In this document: in pieces, positions 38,210-47,489 of the stretch | How the letters are laid out: each line of letters begins with the position of its first letter | Numbering within the stretch: the stretch's first letter is position 1 | NCBI RefSeq assembly: GCF_010120595.1 | Contig: NZ_CP038020.1 | Location: 186,001-250,000 of the forward strand | From: Streptococcus thermophilus | GTDB lineage: Bacteria; Bacillota; Bacilli; Lactobacillales; Streptococcaceae | Direction of reading: 5' to 3' | Length of the DNA: 64,000 nt | The notes under the pieces: model-generated | Database searches by the model: none | What the model was told of the DNA's origin: nothing | The model's input: only the letters and a program-made list of their open reading frames with translations | Program-made: the position numbers and the translations under genes

Positions 38210-39902
38210 TGAACTTCACCCCCAACATTTCATGATTACTTTTACCAGCTGGAACGATTGGCAAAACATGCTCTTTACGAGAAATATCAACCTCGATGAA
38301 CATTGGCACATCCTCTTTGATAACTTCCAAATCCTGATCAATCGTTTCTGGATTATCAAACTTATAAGACTTAATCCCATAAGCTTGAGCCATCAGTTGA
38401 AAATCAGGAAGAGCATTAAAGACAGACTCTGATGTACGCCCTTCGTAGAAGGACTCTTGCCATTGACGTACCATACCAAGTGAGTGGTTATTCAACATAA
38501 CAACCTTGATTGACACCTTGTAAATATTTAAAATAGCCAATTCTTGGTTCGTCATTTGGAAACCACCATCACCAACAAAGAGGATAACTTCTTTATCAGG
38601 ATTAGCAATTTTAGCACCAATTGCTGCTGGAACACCAAATCCCATAGTTCCAAGGCCACCTGATGTCACCAATTGACGCTCATTTTGATATGGATAATAC
38701 TGAGCTGTCCACATTTGATGTTGCCCAACGTCAGTGACAACAACTGCATCACCCTCGGTCAATTCACCGATACGCTCGATAACCGCCTGAGGCTGTACCA
38801 TACGTTCTTTCTTATCGTAAGAACGTACACGCTCTTTATCTTTTTTGACTTTTTCAATCCATTTTTCAGTGTTATTCTTAACCACTGGTTCTGCTAAGAG
38901 CATTTCAAGAGCTTGCTTGGCATCACCAACAACTGGCAAATCTACCGCAATAATCTTGCCAATCTCAGCCGGATCCACATCAATATGAACAACCTTTGCA
39001 TTCTTAGCAAATGTTTTTGGATTACCTGTCAAGCGGTCATCAAAACGACAACCTATGGCAATCATAAAGTCAGCATCAGTCATAGCAATATTAGCTGCAT
39101 ACGAACCGTGCATACCACCCATACCCAAAAAGAGGGGGTGACTAGTAGCAATTGTTCCCTGACCTAGAAGACTTGTAACAACAGGAATTTGGTAGCGTTC
39201 TGCAAAAGCAACTAGCTCCTTAGCAGATTCAGAATAAGCCACTCCACCTCCAGCTACAATAACCGGCTTCTTAGCTTTACCCAACTGTTTCAAGATTTTA
39301 TTAATTTGCATCTCGTTTGGTCTTAGCGTCGGTTGGTAACTTGGAAGATTGATTTCAGGATCGTTGATGAAGGTAGTTTCCTTAGCTACAACATCTTTTG
39401 GAAGGTCTATAACAACCGGACCAGGACGTCCTGTCGTTGCGATATGAACCGCTTCTCGAATAATACGAGGAATATCAGCCGTATCACGAATCTGGTAGTT
39501 GTATTTGGTAATTGGCATGGTAATTCCGACAATGTCAGCTTCTTGGAAGGCATCTTTACCAATACCTGATGTTGCTACCTGACCCGTAAAGACCAGAAGA
39601 GGTACACTATCACTCATAGCATCTGCAATCCCAGTAATAGCATTCGTTGCACCGGGACCACTCGTTACAAGAGCAACACCAAGTTTCCCAGTTGATTTAG
39701 CATAACCTTCAGCTTCATGCAGGCTTCCTTGCTCATGACGAGACAAAATATGATTAATCTCTTCATTTTTGTAAATAGCATCATACAAAGGAAGAACCGC
39801 TCCGCCAGGATACCCAAAAATGGTTGAAATCCCAAGTTCGAGAAGTGTATCAAGAATCAAATCAGCACCAGAGCGTGCTTCTTCAAGTTCAATTTTCTCC
39901 AC
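38202..39902 (-). CDS. ilvB: Acetolactate synthase large subunit
   Basis: Thiamine-diphosphate enzyme that condenses two pyruvates, or pyruvate and 2-oxobutyrate, in branched-chain amino-acid synthesis. The cofactor motif runs from GDGGFQMTNQELAIL to VVMLNN near residues 440-468. FGYPGGAVLPLYDAI near 35 and the catalytic Glu in SRHEQGSLHEAEGYA near 58 are present. The long open frame begins at a TTG at 39920, but AAAGGAGG lies before the GTG at 39902, giving the usual 566 residues. A CodY-type box lies upstream. Confidence 0.95.
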   Translation of the reverse strand: MEKIELEEARSGADLILDTLLELGISTIFGYPGGAVLPLYDAIYKNEEINHILSRHEQGSLHEAEGYAKSTGKLGVALVTSGPGATNAITGIADAMSDSVPLLVFTGQVATSGIGKDAFQEADIVGITMPITKYNYQIRDTADIPRIIREAVHIATTGRPGPVVIDLPKDVVAKETTFINDPEINLPSYQPTLRPNEMQINKILKQLGKAKKPVIVAGGGVAYSESAKELVAFAERYQIPVVTSLLGQGTIATSHPLFLGMGGMHGSYAANIAMTDADFMIAIGCRFDDRLTGNPKTFAKNAKVVHIDVDPAEIGKIIAVDLPVVGDAKQALEMLLAEPVVKNNTEKWIEKVKKDKERVRSYDKKERMVQPQAVIERIGELTEGDAVVVTDVGQHQMWTAQYYPYQNERQLVTSGGLGTMGFGVPAAIGAKIANPDKEVILFVGDGGFQMTNQELAILNIYKVSIKVVMLNNHSLGMVRQWQESFYEGRTSESVFNALPDFQLMAQAYGIKSYKFDNPETIDQDLEVIKEDVPMFIEVDISRKEHVLPIVPAGKSNHEMLGVKFNA

Positions 39903-39932
39903 ATGGACCTCCTTTAACAATTGTTTTTTTCG

Positions 39933-39947
39933 AATTGTCTAAAAATT
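39933..39947 (-). promoter_or_regulatory. CodY box upstream of ilvB
   Basis: Minus-strand AATTTTTAGACAATT matches 13 of 15 positions of the CodY consensus AATTTTCWGAAAATT. It lies between the promoter and the ribosome-binding site, where binding would block transcription. Confidence 0.7.
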
Positions 39948-39963
39948 CAAAACCTTGTATACT

Positions 39964-39991
39964 ATAATAACATTTTTAACTAAATTTGCAA
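39964..39991 (-). promoter_or_regulatory. ilvB promoter
   Basis: Minus-strand TTGCAA (39986-39991), 16-bp spacer and TATTAT (39964-39969), with the CodY box immediately downstream. Confidence 0.65.
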
Positions 39992-40035
39992 GGGTTTCAG
40001 AGAAAAATATCACAAACTCTTCGGAAATAATATTC

Positions 40036-41757
40036 TTAGTTTTTTTCTTGTGCCTGACGTTCTGCTTTACGTTCTTCAAATTCTTCATCACTCATAAGAG
40101 TTCCTCCGACATTAGCTGATTTAGCAAAAGCAGTGTAACGGCGCAACCAGCCACTTGAGATCTTAGATTTGAAAGGCTTCAAGTGCTTACGGCGTGCTTC
40201 AAGTGTCACATCATCAACGAGCAAATCAAGGGTACGATTCGGAAGATTAATCACAATTTCATCCCCATCTTCAATCAGAGCTATATTGCCACCTTCCGCA
40301 GCTTCTGGAGATACGTGACCAATAGCAATACCACGAGTTGCTCCTGAGAAACGACCATCAGTAATCAGAGCAACATCCTTGCCAAGACCGCGGCCTACAA
40401 TCTTAGAGGTTGGCGCTAACATCTCTGGCATACCAGGACCACCCTGAGGACCTTCGTAACGAATGACAACAACATGGCCCTTCTTAACTGTTCCATTATC
40501 AATCAATTCAAGAGCTTGAGCTTGTGAATCGCAACAAATAGCCTTACCACGGAAAGTTTTAACGGATGGATCTACACCACCAACCTTGATAACAGCCCCA
40601 TCCTGAGCAATATTTCCATAAAGGATAGACAAACCGCCAACCAGTGAAATAGGTTGCTCGATTGGATGGATAATTTCTTCATTTTTGATTTTAGCACCAG
40701 CTACATTTTCTTTTAAGGTTTTACCAGTAACCGTAATACGATCACCCTTAATGGCACCTTTCTTGATCAACTGATTAATAATGGCTGGAACACCACCTGC
40801 TTCATGTACATCATGCATGGTATAGATGCTGGAGGGAGCAATTTTAGAGAGATAAGGTGTCTTCTTAGCAATATCATTAATGTCCTTAAGGTCATAGTCA
40901 ATACCAGCCTCACGCGCAATAGCAAGGGTATGAAGAACGGTATTGGTTGAACCACCCATAGCCATATCTAGAGCAAAAGCATCATCGATGGCTTCTTTGG
41001 TCACAATATCACGTGGGCGAACATTATTTTTGATGTTATCCATTAATTTTGTGGCTGCTTGACGAACCAATTCACGACGTTCGTCTGAAACAGCTAGGAT
41101 AGTACCGTTACCTGGAAGGGCAAGACCCAAAACTTCCATTAAACAGTTCATTGAGTTAGCAGTAAACATTCCTGAACATGAACCACAAGTTGGACAGGCA
41201 TTTTTTTCTAAATAATCAAGCTCTTCCTTGCTCATATCTCCAGACTGGTAAGTACCTACAGCTTCAAACAAGCTTGATAAAGTAGCCTGATGACCAGTCA
41301 TATCAACGCCACCCTTCATAGGTCCACCTGAACAGAATACCGCCGGCACATTAGTACGCATGGCTGCCAAAATCATTCCTGGTGTAATCTTATCACAGTT
41401 TGGGATATAGAACACACCGTCAAACCAGTGGGCATTAATAACGGTTTCTGCAGCATCAGCAATTAATTCTCGTGAAGGGAGGCTGTAACGCATCCCAATA
41501 TATCCCATGGCAATCCCGTCATCCACACCAATAGTATTAAACTCAAAAGGAATACCACCAGCTTCACGGATAGCCTCCTTGGCAATATCCGCTAATTCAC
41601 GTAGGTGGACATGTCCTGGAACAATATCAATATAAGAATTACAAATAGCAATAAAGGGCTTTTGCATATCCTTAGAAGATTTAACCTGTCCAGTCGCATA
41701 CAAAAGGCCACGTGCTGGTGCTTTATCAACACCAACTTTGATCATATCACTTCTCAT
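40036..41757 (-). CDS. ilvD: Dihydroxy-acid dehydratase
   Basis: Iron-sulfur enzyme that dehydrates the dihydroxy acids to 2-keto acids in valine and isoleucine synthesis. The 573-residue protein carries the cluster and metal ligands in [10 protein letters not shown] near residue 119 and [18 protein letters not shown] near 190, and the C-terminal [11 protein letters not shown] near 465. It is a separate transcription unit upstream of the ilvBNC promoter on the same strand, with its own promoter and CodY box. Confidence 0.95.
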   Translation of the reverse strand: MRSDMIKVGVDKAPARGLLYATGQVKSSKDMQKPFIAICNSYIDIVPGHVHLRELADIAKEAIREAGGIPFEFNTIGVDDGIAMGYIGMRYSLPSRELIADAAETVINAHWFDGVFYIPNCDKITPGMILAAMRTNVPAVFCSGGPMKGGVDMTGHQATLSSLFEAVGTYQSGDMSKEELDYLEKNACPTCGSCSGMFTANSMNCLMEVLGLALPGNGTILAVSDERRELVRQAATKLMDNIKNNVRPRDIVTKEAIDDAFALDMAMGGSTNTVLHTLAIAREAGIDYDLKDINDIAKKTPYLSKIAPSSIYTMHDVHEAGGVPAIINQLIKKGAIKGDRITVTGKTLKENVAGAKIKNEEIIHPIEQPISLVGGLSILYGNIAQDGAVIKVGGVDPSVKTFRGKAICCDSQAQALELIDNGTVKKGHVVVIRYEGPQGGPGMPEMLAPTSKIVGRGLGKDVALITDGRFSGATRGIAIGHVSPEAAEGGNIALIEDGDEIVINLPNRTLDLLVDDVTLEARRKHLKPFKSKISSGWLRRYTAFAKSANVGGTLMSDEEFEERKAERQAQEKN

Positions 41758-41792
41758 GATCTTACCTTCAATCTATAAAATTTCTTACAACA

Positions 41793-41838
41793 TATGTTAC
41801 CACTTTGGAAGGTAATGTCAATTAATTTTCGGAATATT
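41793..41838 (-). promoter_or_regulatory. ilvD promoter and CodY box
   Basis: The minus strand has a perfect TTGACA at 41816-41821 with a weak -10 near 41793-41798. Directly upstream, AATATTCCGAAAATT at 41824-41838 matches 13 of 15 CodY consensus positions. Confidence 0.65.
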
Positions 41839-41882
41839 TCTGTAATTCCAAAAAATGACTTTTTAGTATCGAAACTATTTAA

Positions 41883-41912
41883 ACAAAAAAGGAAGCCCTA
41901 AGACTTCCAAAA
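41883..41912 (-). terminator. Terminator after fakA
   Basis: Minus-strand GGAAGTCTTAG pairs with a GGGCTTCC-containing arm, and six T follow, 15 bp after the fakA stop. Confidence 0.7.
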
Positions 41913-41926
41913 TGATTATTTTTAAA

Positions 41927-43594
41927 TTATTCAACGCTAAAGATATATGGGTACACAGGTTGGTCCCCTTGGAAGATTTCAACTTCGATATCTTCATGAA
42001 TCTCTTCCAATTTTTCAGCGAGCGCTTGTGCTTGTTCTTGATTGCCTTCTTCGCCGACGTAAATCATAACAATTTCGCTGTCTTCGTCAATCATCTTTTC
42101 AAAGGTATCAAGAAGGGCTTGATCCATATCTGGTGTAGATACAAGAATCTTACCGTCTACCATACCAAGGATATCATTTTCATGAATTTCAAGGCCATCA
42201 ATAGTTGTGTCACGTACTGCCAAAGTCACGCTACCACTTGTTACATCCGAAAGACTAACTGTCATAGCTTCAACATTAGCTTCGATACTTTGGTTTGGAT
42301 CGAAAGCAAGCAAGCTTCTAAAGCCTTGTGGAACTGTACGTGTTTCAACAACAGCCGCATTAATATTCACTACTTCAGTGGCTGATTGTGCTGCCATAAA
42401 GATGTTTTTATTATTTGGCAAGATGATAACATTCTTGGCATTAACCTGCTCAATAGCCTTAACGATATCCTCCGTTGATGGGTTCATTGTTTGACCACCT
42501 GAAATCACATAGTCAACTCCTTGTGATTTAAAGATATCTGCAAGTCCATCTCCGGCAACAACTGCAATAAAGGCAAAGTCTTTAGGAGCAGAAGGCGAAG
42601 CTTGAATGGCTGCTGCTTTTTGAACTTGTGCATCGTGTTGTTTACGCATGTTTTCAACCTTAACTTTGACAAGAGCACCATATTTAAGGCCTTCTTGCAT
42701 GACAAGACCCGGATCCTCTGTATGGACGTGAACTTTTACAATTTCATCGTCGTTAACAACAAGGAGAGAATCCCCAAGATTACTCAAGTAATTTTGAAAC
42801 TCCTCATAGTCAAAGTCTCTCACATAAGTTGGACCTTGTTTGAGACCAATCACGATTTCCGTACAGTACCCGAAGGTAATATCTTCTGTTGCAACATGAC
42901 CTGCAACTGCCTTATGATGTTCTGCATTGATCATCTCTGTCATAGTAGCTGGTGTCGCTTGGAAGTCCTCTGAAGCGATATACTCACCTGTTAGGGCTGA
43001 CAAGAAACCTTCATAAATAAAGACTAAACCTTGACCACCTGAGTCTACTACACCAACTTCTTTCAATACTGGAAGCATCTCTGGTGTCTTAGCCAAAGCG
43101 GCCTTAGCTCCGTCAAGAGCTGCACGCATAACCTCAACAGCATCATTAGTAGACTCAGCTTTCTTAATCGCTGCTGAAGCTGCACCACGTGATACTGTAA
43201 GGATTGTTCCTTCGACAGGTTTCATAACAGCTTTATACGCAACTTCAACACCTGATTGGAAGGCGTGAGCTAGATCTTGGCCGTCAAGTTCCGTTTTATC
43301 CTTGATGCTTTGACCAAAACCACGAAACAATTGTGACGTAATAACACCTGAGTTACCACGGGCACCCATCAAGAGACCTTTAGACAAAATCTGACCAACT
43401 TCACCAACTGTTGAAGCTGTTTGATCTGCGACAGCTTTGGCTCCATTATCCATAGTCATTCCCATGTTAGTTCCAGTATCTCCATCTGGTACTGGGAAGA
43501 CATTGAGTGAATTCACATATTCTGCTTGCTTACCTAGACGCGTTGCTGCTGCTTGGACCATCTCCTGAAGTAAGCTTGTTGTAATTTTAGACAC
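41927..43594 (-). CDS. fakA: Fatty acid kinase-type DAK2 domain protein
   Basis: FakA phosphorylates fatty acids held by FakB, for incorporation of exogenous fatty acids into phospholipid. The 555-residue protein has the DhaL-like nucleotide-binding motif NVFPVPDGDTGTNM near residue 30, GARGNSGVITSQLFRGF near 75 and DSGGQGLVFIYEG near 190, then the YloV-type C-terminal domain. The start is GTG, and it overlaps the stop of the upstream Asp23 gene by 1 base (TAGTG), a coupled pair typical of Firmicutes (yloU-yloV). Confidence 0.92.
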   Translation of the reverse strand: MSKITTSLLQEMVQAAATRLGKQAEYVNSLNVFPVPDGDTGTNMGMTMDNGAKAVADQTASTVGEVGQILSKGLLMGARGNSGVITSQLFRGFGQSIKDKTELDGQDLAHAFQSGVEVAYKAVMKPVEGTILTVSRGAASAAIKKAESTNDAVEVMRAALDGAKAALAKTPEMLPVLKEVGVVDSGGQGLVFIYEGFLSALTGEYIASEDFQATPATMTEMINAEHHKAVAGHVATEDITFGYCTEIVIGLKQGPTYVRDFDYEEFQNYLSNLGDSLLVVNDDEIVKVHVHTEDPGLVMQEGLKYGALVKVKVENMRKQHDAQVQKAAAIQASPSAPKDFAFIAVVAGDGLADIFKSQGVDYVISGGQTMNPSTEDIVKAIEQVNAKNVIILPNNKNIFMAAQSATEVVNINAAVVETRTVPQGFRSLLAFDPNQSIEANVEAMTVSLSDVTSGSVTLAVRDTTIDGLEIHENDILGMVDGKILVSTPDMDQALLDTFEKMIDEDSEIVMIYVGEEGNQEQAQALAEKLEEIHEDIEVEIFQGDQPVYPYIFSVE

Positions 43595-43959
43595 TAGTTT
43601 TCTCCTACGACTTTGATATTTTGAACGTAAACATTTACTGCCTCTGTCTTAATACCGAGTTGATTCTCAAGATTAAATTTCACACGTTCTTGAATATTTT
43701 TTGAAACCTCACTAATCTTAACACCATAACTCATAACAGTGTAGACATCCACAGCGATACCTGCATCAGTAGATTTCACGACAACTCCTTTTGCGTAGTT
43801 TTCTTTTCCAAGAAGTGCTTGAAAATTATCTCGGATAGCACTCTTACTTGCCATACCGACAACGCCAAAAATTTCTGTTGCTGAACCGCCAACTACTGTT
43901 GCGATGACATCATCTGACAATTCGATTTGACCATCTTTTGTATTGATTTTTACAGTCAT
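43594..43959 (-). CDS. Asp23/Gls24 family envelope stress protein
   Basis: A 121-residue YloU-like Asp23 domain protein: an N-terminal beta part (INTKDGQIELSDDVIATVVGG) followed by VVGMASKSA and amphipathic repeats ending ENQLGIKTEAVNVYVQNIKV. The family is linked to the cell envelope and alkaline-shock response in staphylococci. It is coupled to fakA and presumably serves in the same lipid pathway, though its exact role is unknown. Confidence 0.9.
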   Translation of the reverse strand: MTVKINTKDGQIELSDDVIATVVGGSATEIFGVVGMASKSAIRDNFQALLGKENYAKGVVVKSTDAGIAVDVYTVMSYGVKISEVSKNIQERVKFNLENQLGIKTEAVNVYVQNIKVVGEN

Positions 43960-44020
43960 AATTACTACCTCAAAAAGTTTTTATCAGTTTATTCTATCAT
44001 ATTCGAGACTACTTGTAAAA

Positions 44021-44055
44021 AATAAGAAGAAGATACCTTTTAAATAAAAGCATCT
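44021..44055 (-). terminator. Terminator after the MATE gene
   Basis: Minus-strand AGATGCTTTT and AAAAGGTATCT arms, with mismatches, form a stem around ATTT and lead into a T-rich stretch. Confidence 0.55.
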
Positions 44056-44068
44056 CCCCATCATGTTA

Positions 44069-45358
44069 TTATCTAAACTGTCTCTTTGCGAGATAATGAC
44101 GATACATCACGTAGAGAAAGATCGCACGCCATATATTATCAACAACCGTTGCAATCCAGACACCTGCAAGGCCCATTCTCAAACTCACTCCTAGGAAGTA
44201 GCCTGAGAAAATTCGGATTAGCCACATCCCAATAGTCGTTGCGTAAAAAGGTATCTTGGCCTTCCCAAGACCTTGCCAGGCTGCTGTGAAGACTAAAGTC
44301 GCCGAAGTTACGGGATTTCCTAGGAATGAATAAAGAATAACGACCTGACTAGCAGCAATAGCTACTTTGTTATCTGTAAAGAAACTTGACAAGCCCCGGC
44401 CAAAAAGTAAGATGCTTCCAGAAACCAAAACCATCAAGAAAGTTGAAATCCAGTAAGACTCTCGTATAATACGCTTCATCTGCGCCGTATCCCCTCGCCC
44501 CAAACTATTGGCAACCAAGATAACCGTGGCTGTAGCTACCCCCATACCTGGCATATAGTTAAACTGGGTGAGATTTTCACCAATGGCATTACCACCAACA
44601 ACTGCTGTACCAAAGGTAACGATGATGGCCACTATAACAACATCCCCTGCACGCATCATCAACCGCTCACCTGCTGCTGGTAGAACAATTCCCAACAATT
44701 CCTTGTTAAAAGGTTTGGTAACTTCAAACTGTTTCACATCCAATTTCATTGCAGTCCATAATATGACTGTCCCAACTAGGCGAGAAAAAACCGTAGCTGT
44801 AGCTACCCCAATAATCCCCCAATGTCCAACAAAAATAGCCAAAGAAGATAGAAGAGCGTTAAGAAGATTGGTCAAAAGACTGACGACCATGGAAATACGA
44901 GGACGTCCCTTGGCTCGTAGTATGTTACCAAAGGTAGTCATCAAAGCCAGAAAGATCACACCTCCACCGACTATAGCCAAATAGAGGCTGCCAGCCTGAG
45001 TCACAGATTGCTCAGTTCCCAGAAGATTAAGAATGGCTCCACCAAAAAAAATGGAGAGTAGACCCAAGACGATACTAAGAGCAAGAGTAATAATAATAGC
45101 ATCCCAGATATCCCTGTTAGTCGCTTTAACGTCTCCTTTTCCTAGGCTTCTAGCAATGACACTAGCACTCGAAGCCCCCAGCGCAATGAAGATAGCCTGA
45201 TAAATCGTAATGATATTATTGGCCACGGAAACCCCCGATATAGCAACAATACCAACCTGAGCTACTAGGTAAGAATCGACAATCCCCATCAACATTTGTA
45301 AGAGGTTCTCAGCCATAGCCGGTAAGGCTATGTTTAAAATTTTCTTTGTTTCTGTCAT
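44069..45358 (-). CDS. MATE family efflux transporter
   Basis: A 429-residue membrane protein with about 12 hydrophobic segments in two homologous halves, typical of MATE antiporters that export cationic drugs or metabolites using a Na+ or H+ gradient. The N-terminal half has the LNIALPAMAENLLQMLMGIVDSYL pattern with MGIVD conserved in DinF/NorM-like proteins. Substrate unknown. It lies downstream of thrC but behind the thrC terminator, so it is likely a separate unit. Confidence 0.88.
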   Translation of the reverse strand: MTETKKILNIALPAMAENLLQMLMGIVDSYLVAQVGIVAISGVSVANNIITIYQAIFIALGASSASVIARSLGKGDVKATNRDIWDAIIITLALSIVLGLLSIFFGGAILNLLGTEQSVTQAGSLYLAIVGGGVIFLALMTTFGNILRAKGRPRISMVVSLLTNLLNALLSSLAIFVGHWGIIGVATATVFSRLVGTVILWTAMKLDVKQFEVTKPFNKELLGIVLPAAGERLMMRAGDVVIVAIIVTFGTAVVGGNAIGENLTQFNYMPGMGVATATVILVANSLGRGDTAQMKRIIRESYWISTFLMVLVSGSILLFGRGLSSFFTDNKVAIAASQVVILYSFLGNPVTSATLVFTAAWQGLGKAKIPFYATTIGMWLIRIFSGYFLGVSLRMGLAGVWIATVVDNIWRAIFLYVMYRHYLAKRQFR

Positions 45359-45378
45359 AATATTTTCTTTTATATTGA

Positions 45379-45413
45379 TAAAAATAGGGCTGATTTCTCA
45401 GCTCCTATTTTTT
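45379..45413 (-). terminator. thrC terminator
   Basis: Minus-strand AAAATAGGAGCTGA and TCAGCCCTATTTT arms pair with one mismatch around GAAA, followed by T residues. Confidence 0.85.
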
Positions 45414-45415
45414 TC

Positions 45416-46900
45416 TTATACACCAAGATAGCTCTCAACTGCTTTCTGCATATCAGCTGCAGCAACAACTGTTTTATGGCGAACTTCTGCACGTTCAAGT
45501 CCATCTACAGCAGCTGGGATATCTACTCCTGAAAGTTGGTGCAAGTCTTCTACCGCCTTGAAGTCATCACCACTATCTTTACCAGTAACAGCTGAAACCG
45601 CTACACGTGGGAACTTGTATGGACTAGCTGTTGAAGCGATAACTGTTGGTGTGTGATCATCTGTCTTTTGAACGTATGCTTCGTAAACAGCTGAGGCAAC
45701 CGCTGTGTGAGGATCTTCAATATACTTGTCTTCTTCATAAACACGTTTGATTTCAGCAGCTGTTTCATCCTCAGTTGCAAATCCCGCTGCAAACAAATCA
45801 AGGATACCTTTATCTGCATCAGCCAAAGTGTACTCACCTTTAGTCACAAGCGTATCCATAAGCTCTTTAGTCTTAACCGCATCATTACCAAGGAGATGGA
45901 AAATCAAGCGTTCTAGGTTAGAAGATACCAAAATGTCCATAGAAGGACTTGTCGTTACCTTGAAGTCACGTTTCTTGTCATAAGTACCTGTTGCAAAGAA
46001 GTCTGTAAGGACATTATTTTCGTTAGAAGCACAGATTATTTTACCAACTGGAACACCAATTTGACCTGCATAGTAAGCCGCCAAGATGTTACCAAAATTT
46101 CCTGTTGGTACTGTGAAGTTAACCTTATCCCCATTTTTGATATGACCTGCCTTCACCAACTGCGCATAGGCATACACATAGTAAACCACTTGTGGTACCA
46201 AACGACCAATGTTCATTGAGTTAGCTGATGAGAATTGCATATGATGAGTCAACAATTTCTCACGCAAATCAACATCGTTAAACATACGTTTCACATTTGT
46301 TTGGGCATCATCAAAGTTACCATCAATTGCAATAACATGAGTATTAGCACCTGCTTGAGTTGTCATTTGCAATTCTTGGATTTTTGAAACGCCATCTTTT
46401 GGATAAAAGACAATAATTTCAGTTTCAGGGACATCTGCAAAACCAGCCATGGCAGCTTTACCAGTATCACCTGATGTCGCTGTCAAAATAACAATTTTGT
46501 TATCAACACCTTGTTTCTTAGCTGATGTTGTTAGCAAATAGGGCAATATTGAAAGCGCCATATCTTTGAAAGCAATGGTAGAACCATGAAAAAGCTCAAG
46601 GTTGTAATGGTTTTGAAGTTTGACCACTGGAGCAATGGCAGCTGTATCAAACTTATCATCATAAGCATTTGTGATACAGTAATCCAATTCTTCTTCAGTA
46701 AAATCATCCAAGAAAGCAGACAAAACTAATTTAGCAACTTCTTGGTAAGAAGCATCTTTCAAGTGATCAAAGTCTAAAGTAACTTCAGGTGTTGTCAGTG
46801 GAGTAAACAAGCCACCATCTGTTGCCAATCCTTGAAGAATAGCCTGACTAGCTGTTACTTTATTGTTTTCGTCACGTGTTGATTGGTATACAAGTGTCAT
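45416..46900 (-). CDS. thrC: Threonine synthase
   Basis: PLP enzyme that turns O-phosphohomoserine into threonine. The 494-residue protein has the PLP lysine in FHGSTIAFKDMALS near residue 110, TATSGDTGKAAMAGF near 140, and the phosphate-binding FTVPTGNFGNILAAYYA near 260. A promoter with TGCTACAAT and an almost perfect CodY box lie just upstream. Threonine feeds isoleucine, so shared CodY control with ilvBNC and ilvD makes sense. Confidence 0.95.
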   Translation of the reverse strand: MTLVYQSTRDENNKVTASQAILQGLATDGGLFTPLTTPEVTLDFDHLKDASYQEVAKLVLSAFLDDFTEEELDYCITNAYDDKFDTAAIAPVVKLQNHYNLELFHGSTIAFKDMALSILPYLLTTSAKKQGVDNKIVILTATSGDTGKAAMAGFADVPETEIIVFYPKDGVSKIQELQMTTQAGANTHVIAIDGNFDDAQTNVKRMFNDVDLREKLLTHHMQFSSANSMNIGRLVPQVVYYVYAYAQLVKAGHIKNGDKVNFTVPTGNFGNILAAYYAGQIGVPVGKIICASNENNVLTDFFATGTYDKKRDFKVTTSPSMDILVSSNLERLIFHLLGNDAVKTKELMDTLVTKGEYTLADADKGILDLFAAGFATEDETAAEIKRVYEEDKYIEDPHTAVASAVYEAYVQKTDDHTPTVIASTASPYKFPRVAVSAVTGKDSGDDFKAVEDLHQLSGVDIPAAVDGLERAEVRHKTVVAAADMQKAVESYLGV

Positions 46901-46934
46901 GGTAAATCCTCTTTTTTAGATAGTCTTTGACTCT

Positions 46935-46963
46935 ATTGTAGCATAATTGTCAGAAAATTTCTA
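46935..46963 (-). promoter_or_regulatory. thrC promoter with near-perfect CodY box
   Basis: Minus-strand TGCTACAAT at 46935-46943 is an extended -10. AATTTTCTGACAATT at 46945-46959 matches 14 of 15 CodY consensus positions and fills the promoter spacer, so bound CodY would exclude RNA polymerase. Confidence 0.8.
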
Positions 46964-46987
46964 CACATATTGTAACTTGTGAGAGAA

Positions 46988-47248
46988 TCATTCGGATTTC
47001 ACTTGTTTAATTTCATTTAAATATCGGAAAAAATCCGGAATTTCTATCCCAGATTTTCTTTTAAAATTTATCTTTGGTATCATTCTTAGTTGAAAAATTG
47101 ATATCTTTTGATTTACCCTCACCACACTATTCTTTGAAGTTACTGTGTCCCTTGATTCTTTTAATTTTTGACCAGGATTGAAGTAAACAGTTACCATCCT
47201 ATCAACATTAAATCTCTTTAAACTTATTAGTCGCTCTATTCCCTTCAT
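46988..47248 (-). CDS. Small ORF of unknown function
   Basis: An 86-residue basic protein (MKGIERLISLKRFNVDRMVT) that ends IPDFFRYLNEIKQVKSE. No family, signal peptide or membrane segment was recognised. Its ATG overlaps the TGA of a preceding 28-codon frame (47245-47331) as ATGA, so it is either a translationally coupled second gene or the frameshifted continuation of one gene. It could also be a remnant of a decayed gene. Treat the coding call as tentative. Confidence 0.35.
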   Translation of the reverse strand: MKGIERLISLKRFNVDRMVTVYFNPGQKLKESRDTVTSKNSVVRVNQKISIFQLRMIPKINFKRKSGIEIPDFFRYLNEIKQVKSE

Positions 47249-47331
47249 ATGGAGACCCTTGATGGCCTCATTTCCTGAGGATTGAGAAGATGCACTGTGG
47301 CATTCAAACCAAGTCCTTCTTCTTTTGTCAT
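47245..47331 (-). CDS. 28-residue ORF coupled to the next small ORF
   Basis: The ATG at 47331 follows AAAGAGAG and encodes MTKEEGLGLNATVHLLNPQE and eight more residues before TGA at 47245. It is placed about 35-50 bp downstream of a good promoter with a cre-like site, which suggests that translation of something starts here. It could be the N terminus of a broken gene, a leader peptide or a real small protein. No homology was recognised. Confidence 0.35.
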   Translation of the reverse strand: MTKEEGLGLNATVHLLNPQEMRPSRVSI

Positions 47332-47344
47332 AGAACTCTCTTTA

Positions 47345-47395
47345 TTTTACCGTAAGGTTATTATAACAATTTTTTAAAGCGTTTTCTATCTTATT
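47345..47395 (-). promoter_or_regulatory. Promoter with cre-like site upstream of the small ORFs
   Basis: On the minus strand AGAAAACGCTTTAA (about 47373-47386) matches 12 of 14 cre positions, and a perfect TATAAT lies about 10 bp downstream. The site would sit at the -35/spacer, a position for CcpA repression. Confidence 0.45.
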
Positions 47396-47489
47396 CAGGA
47401 AAGCCCTTTATTTTTAATTTGGATAATCACTCTAATATAGTAGCCTTTAGCAAAAAAGTAGCCCTCATAGAGCTACTTTAGGCTATCAC

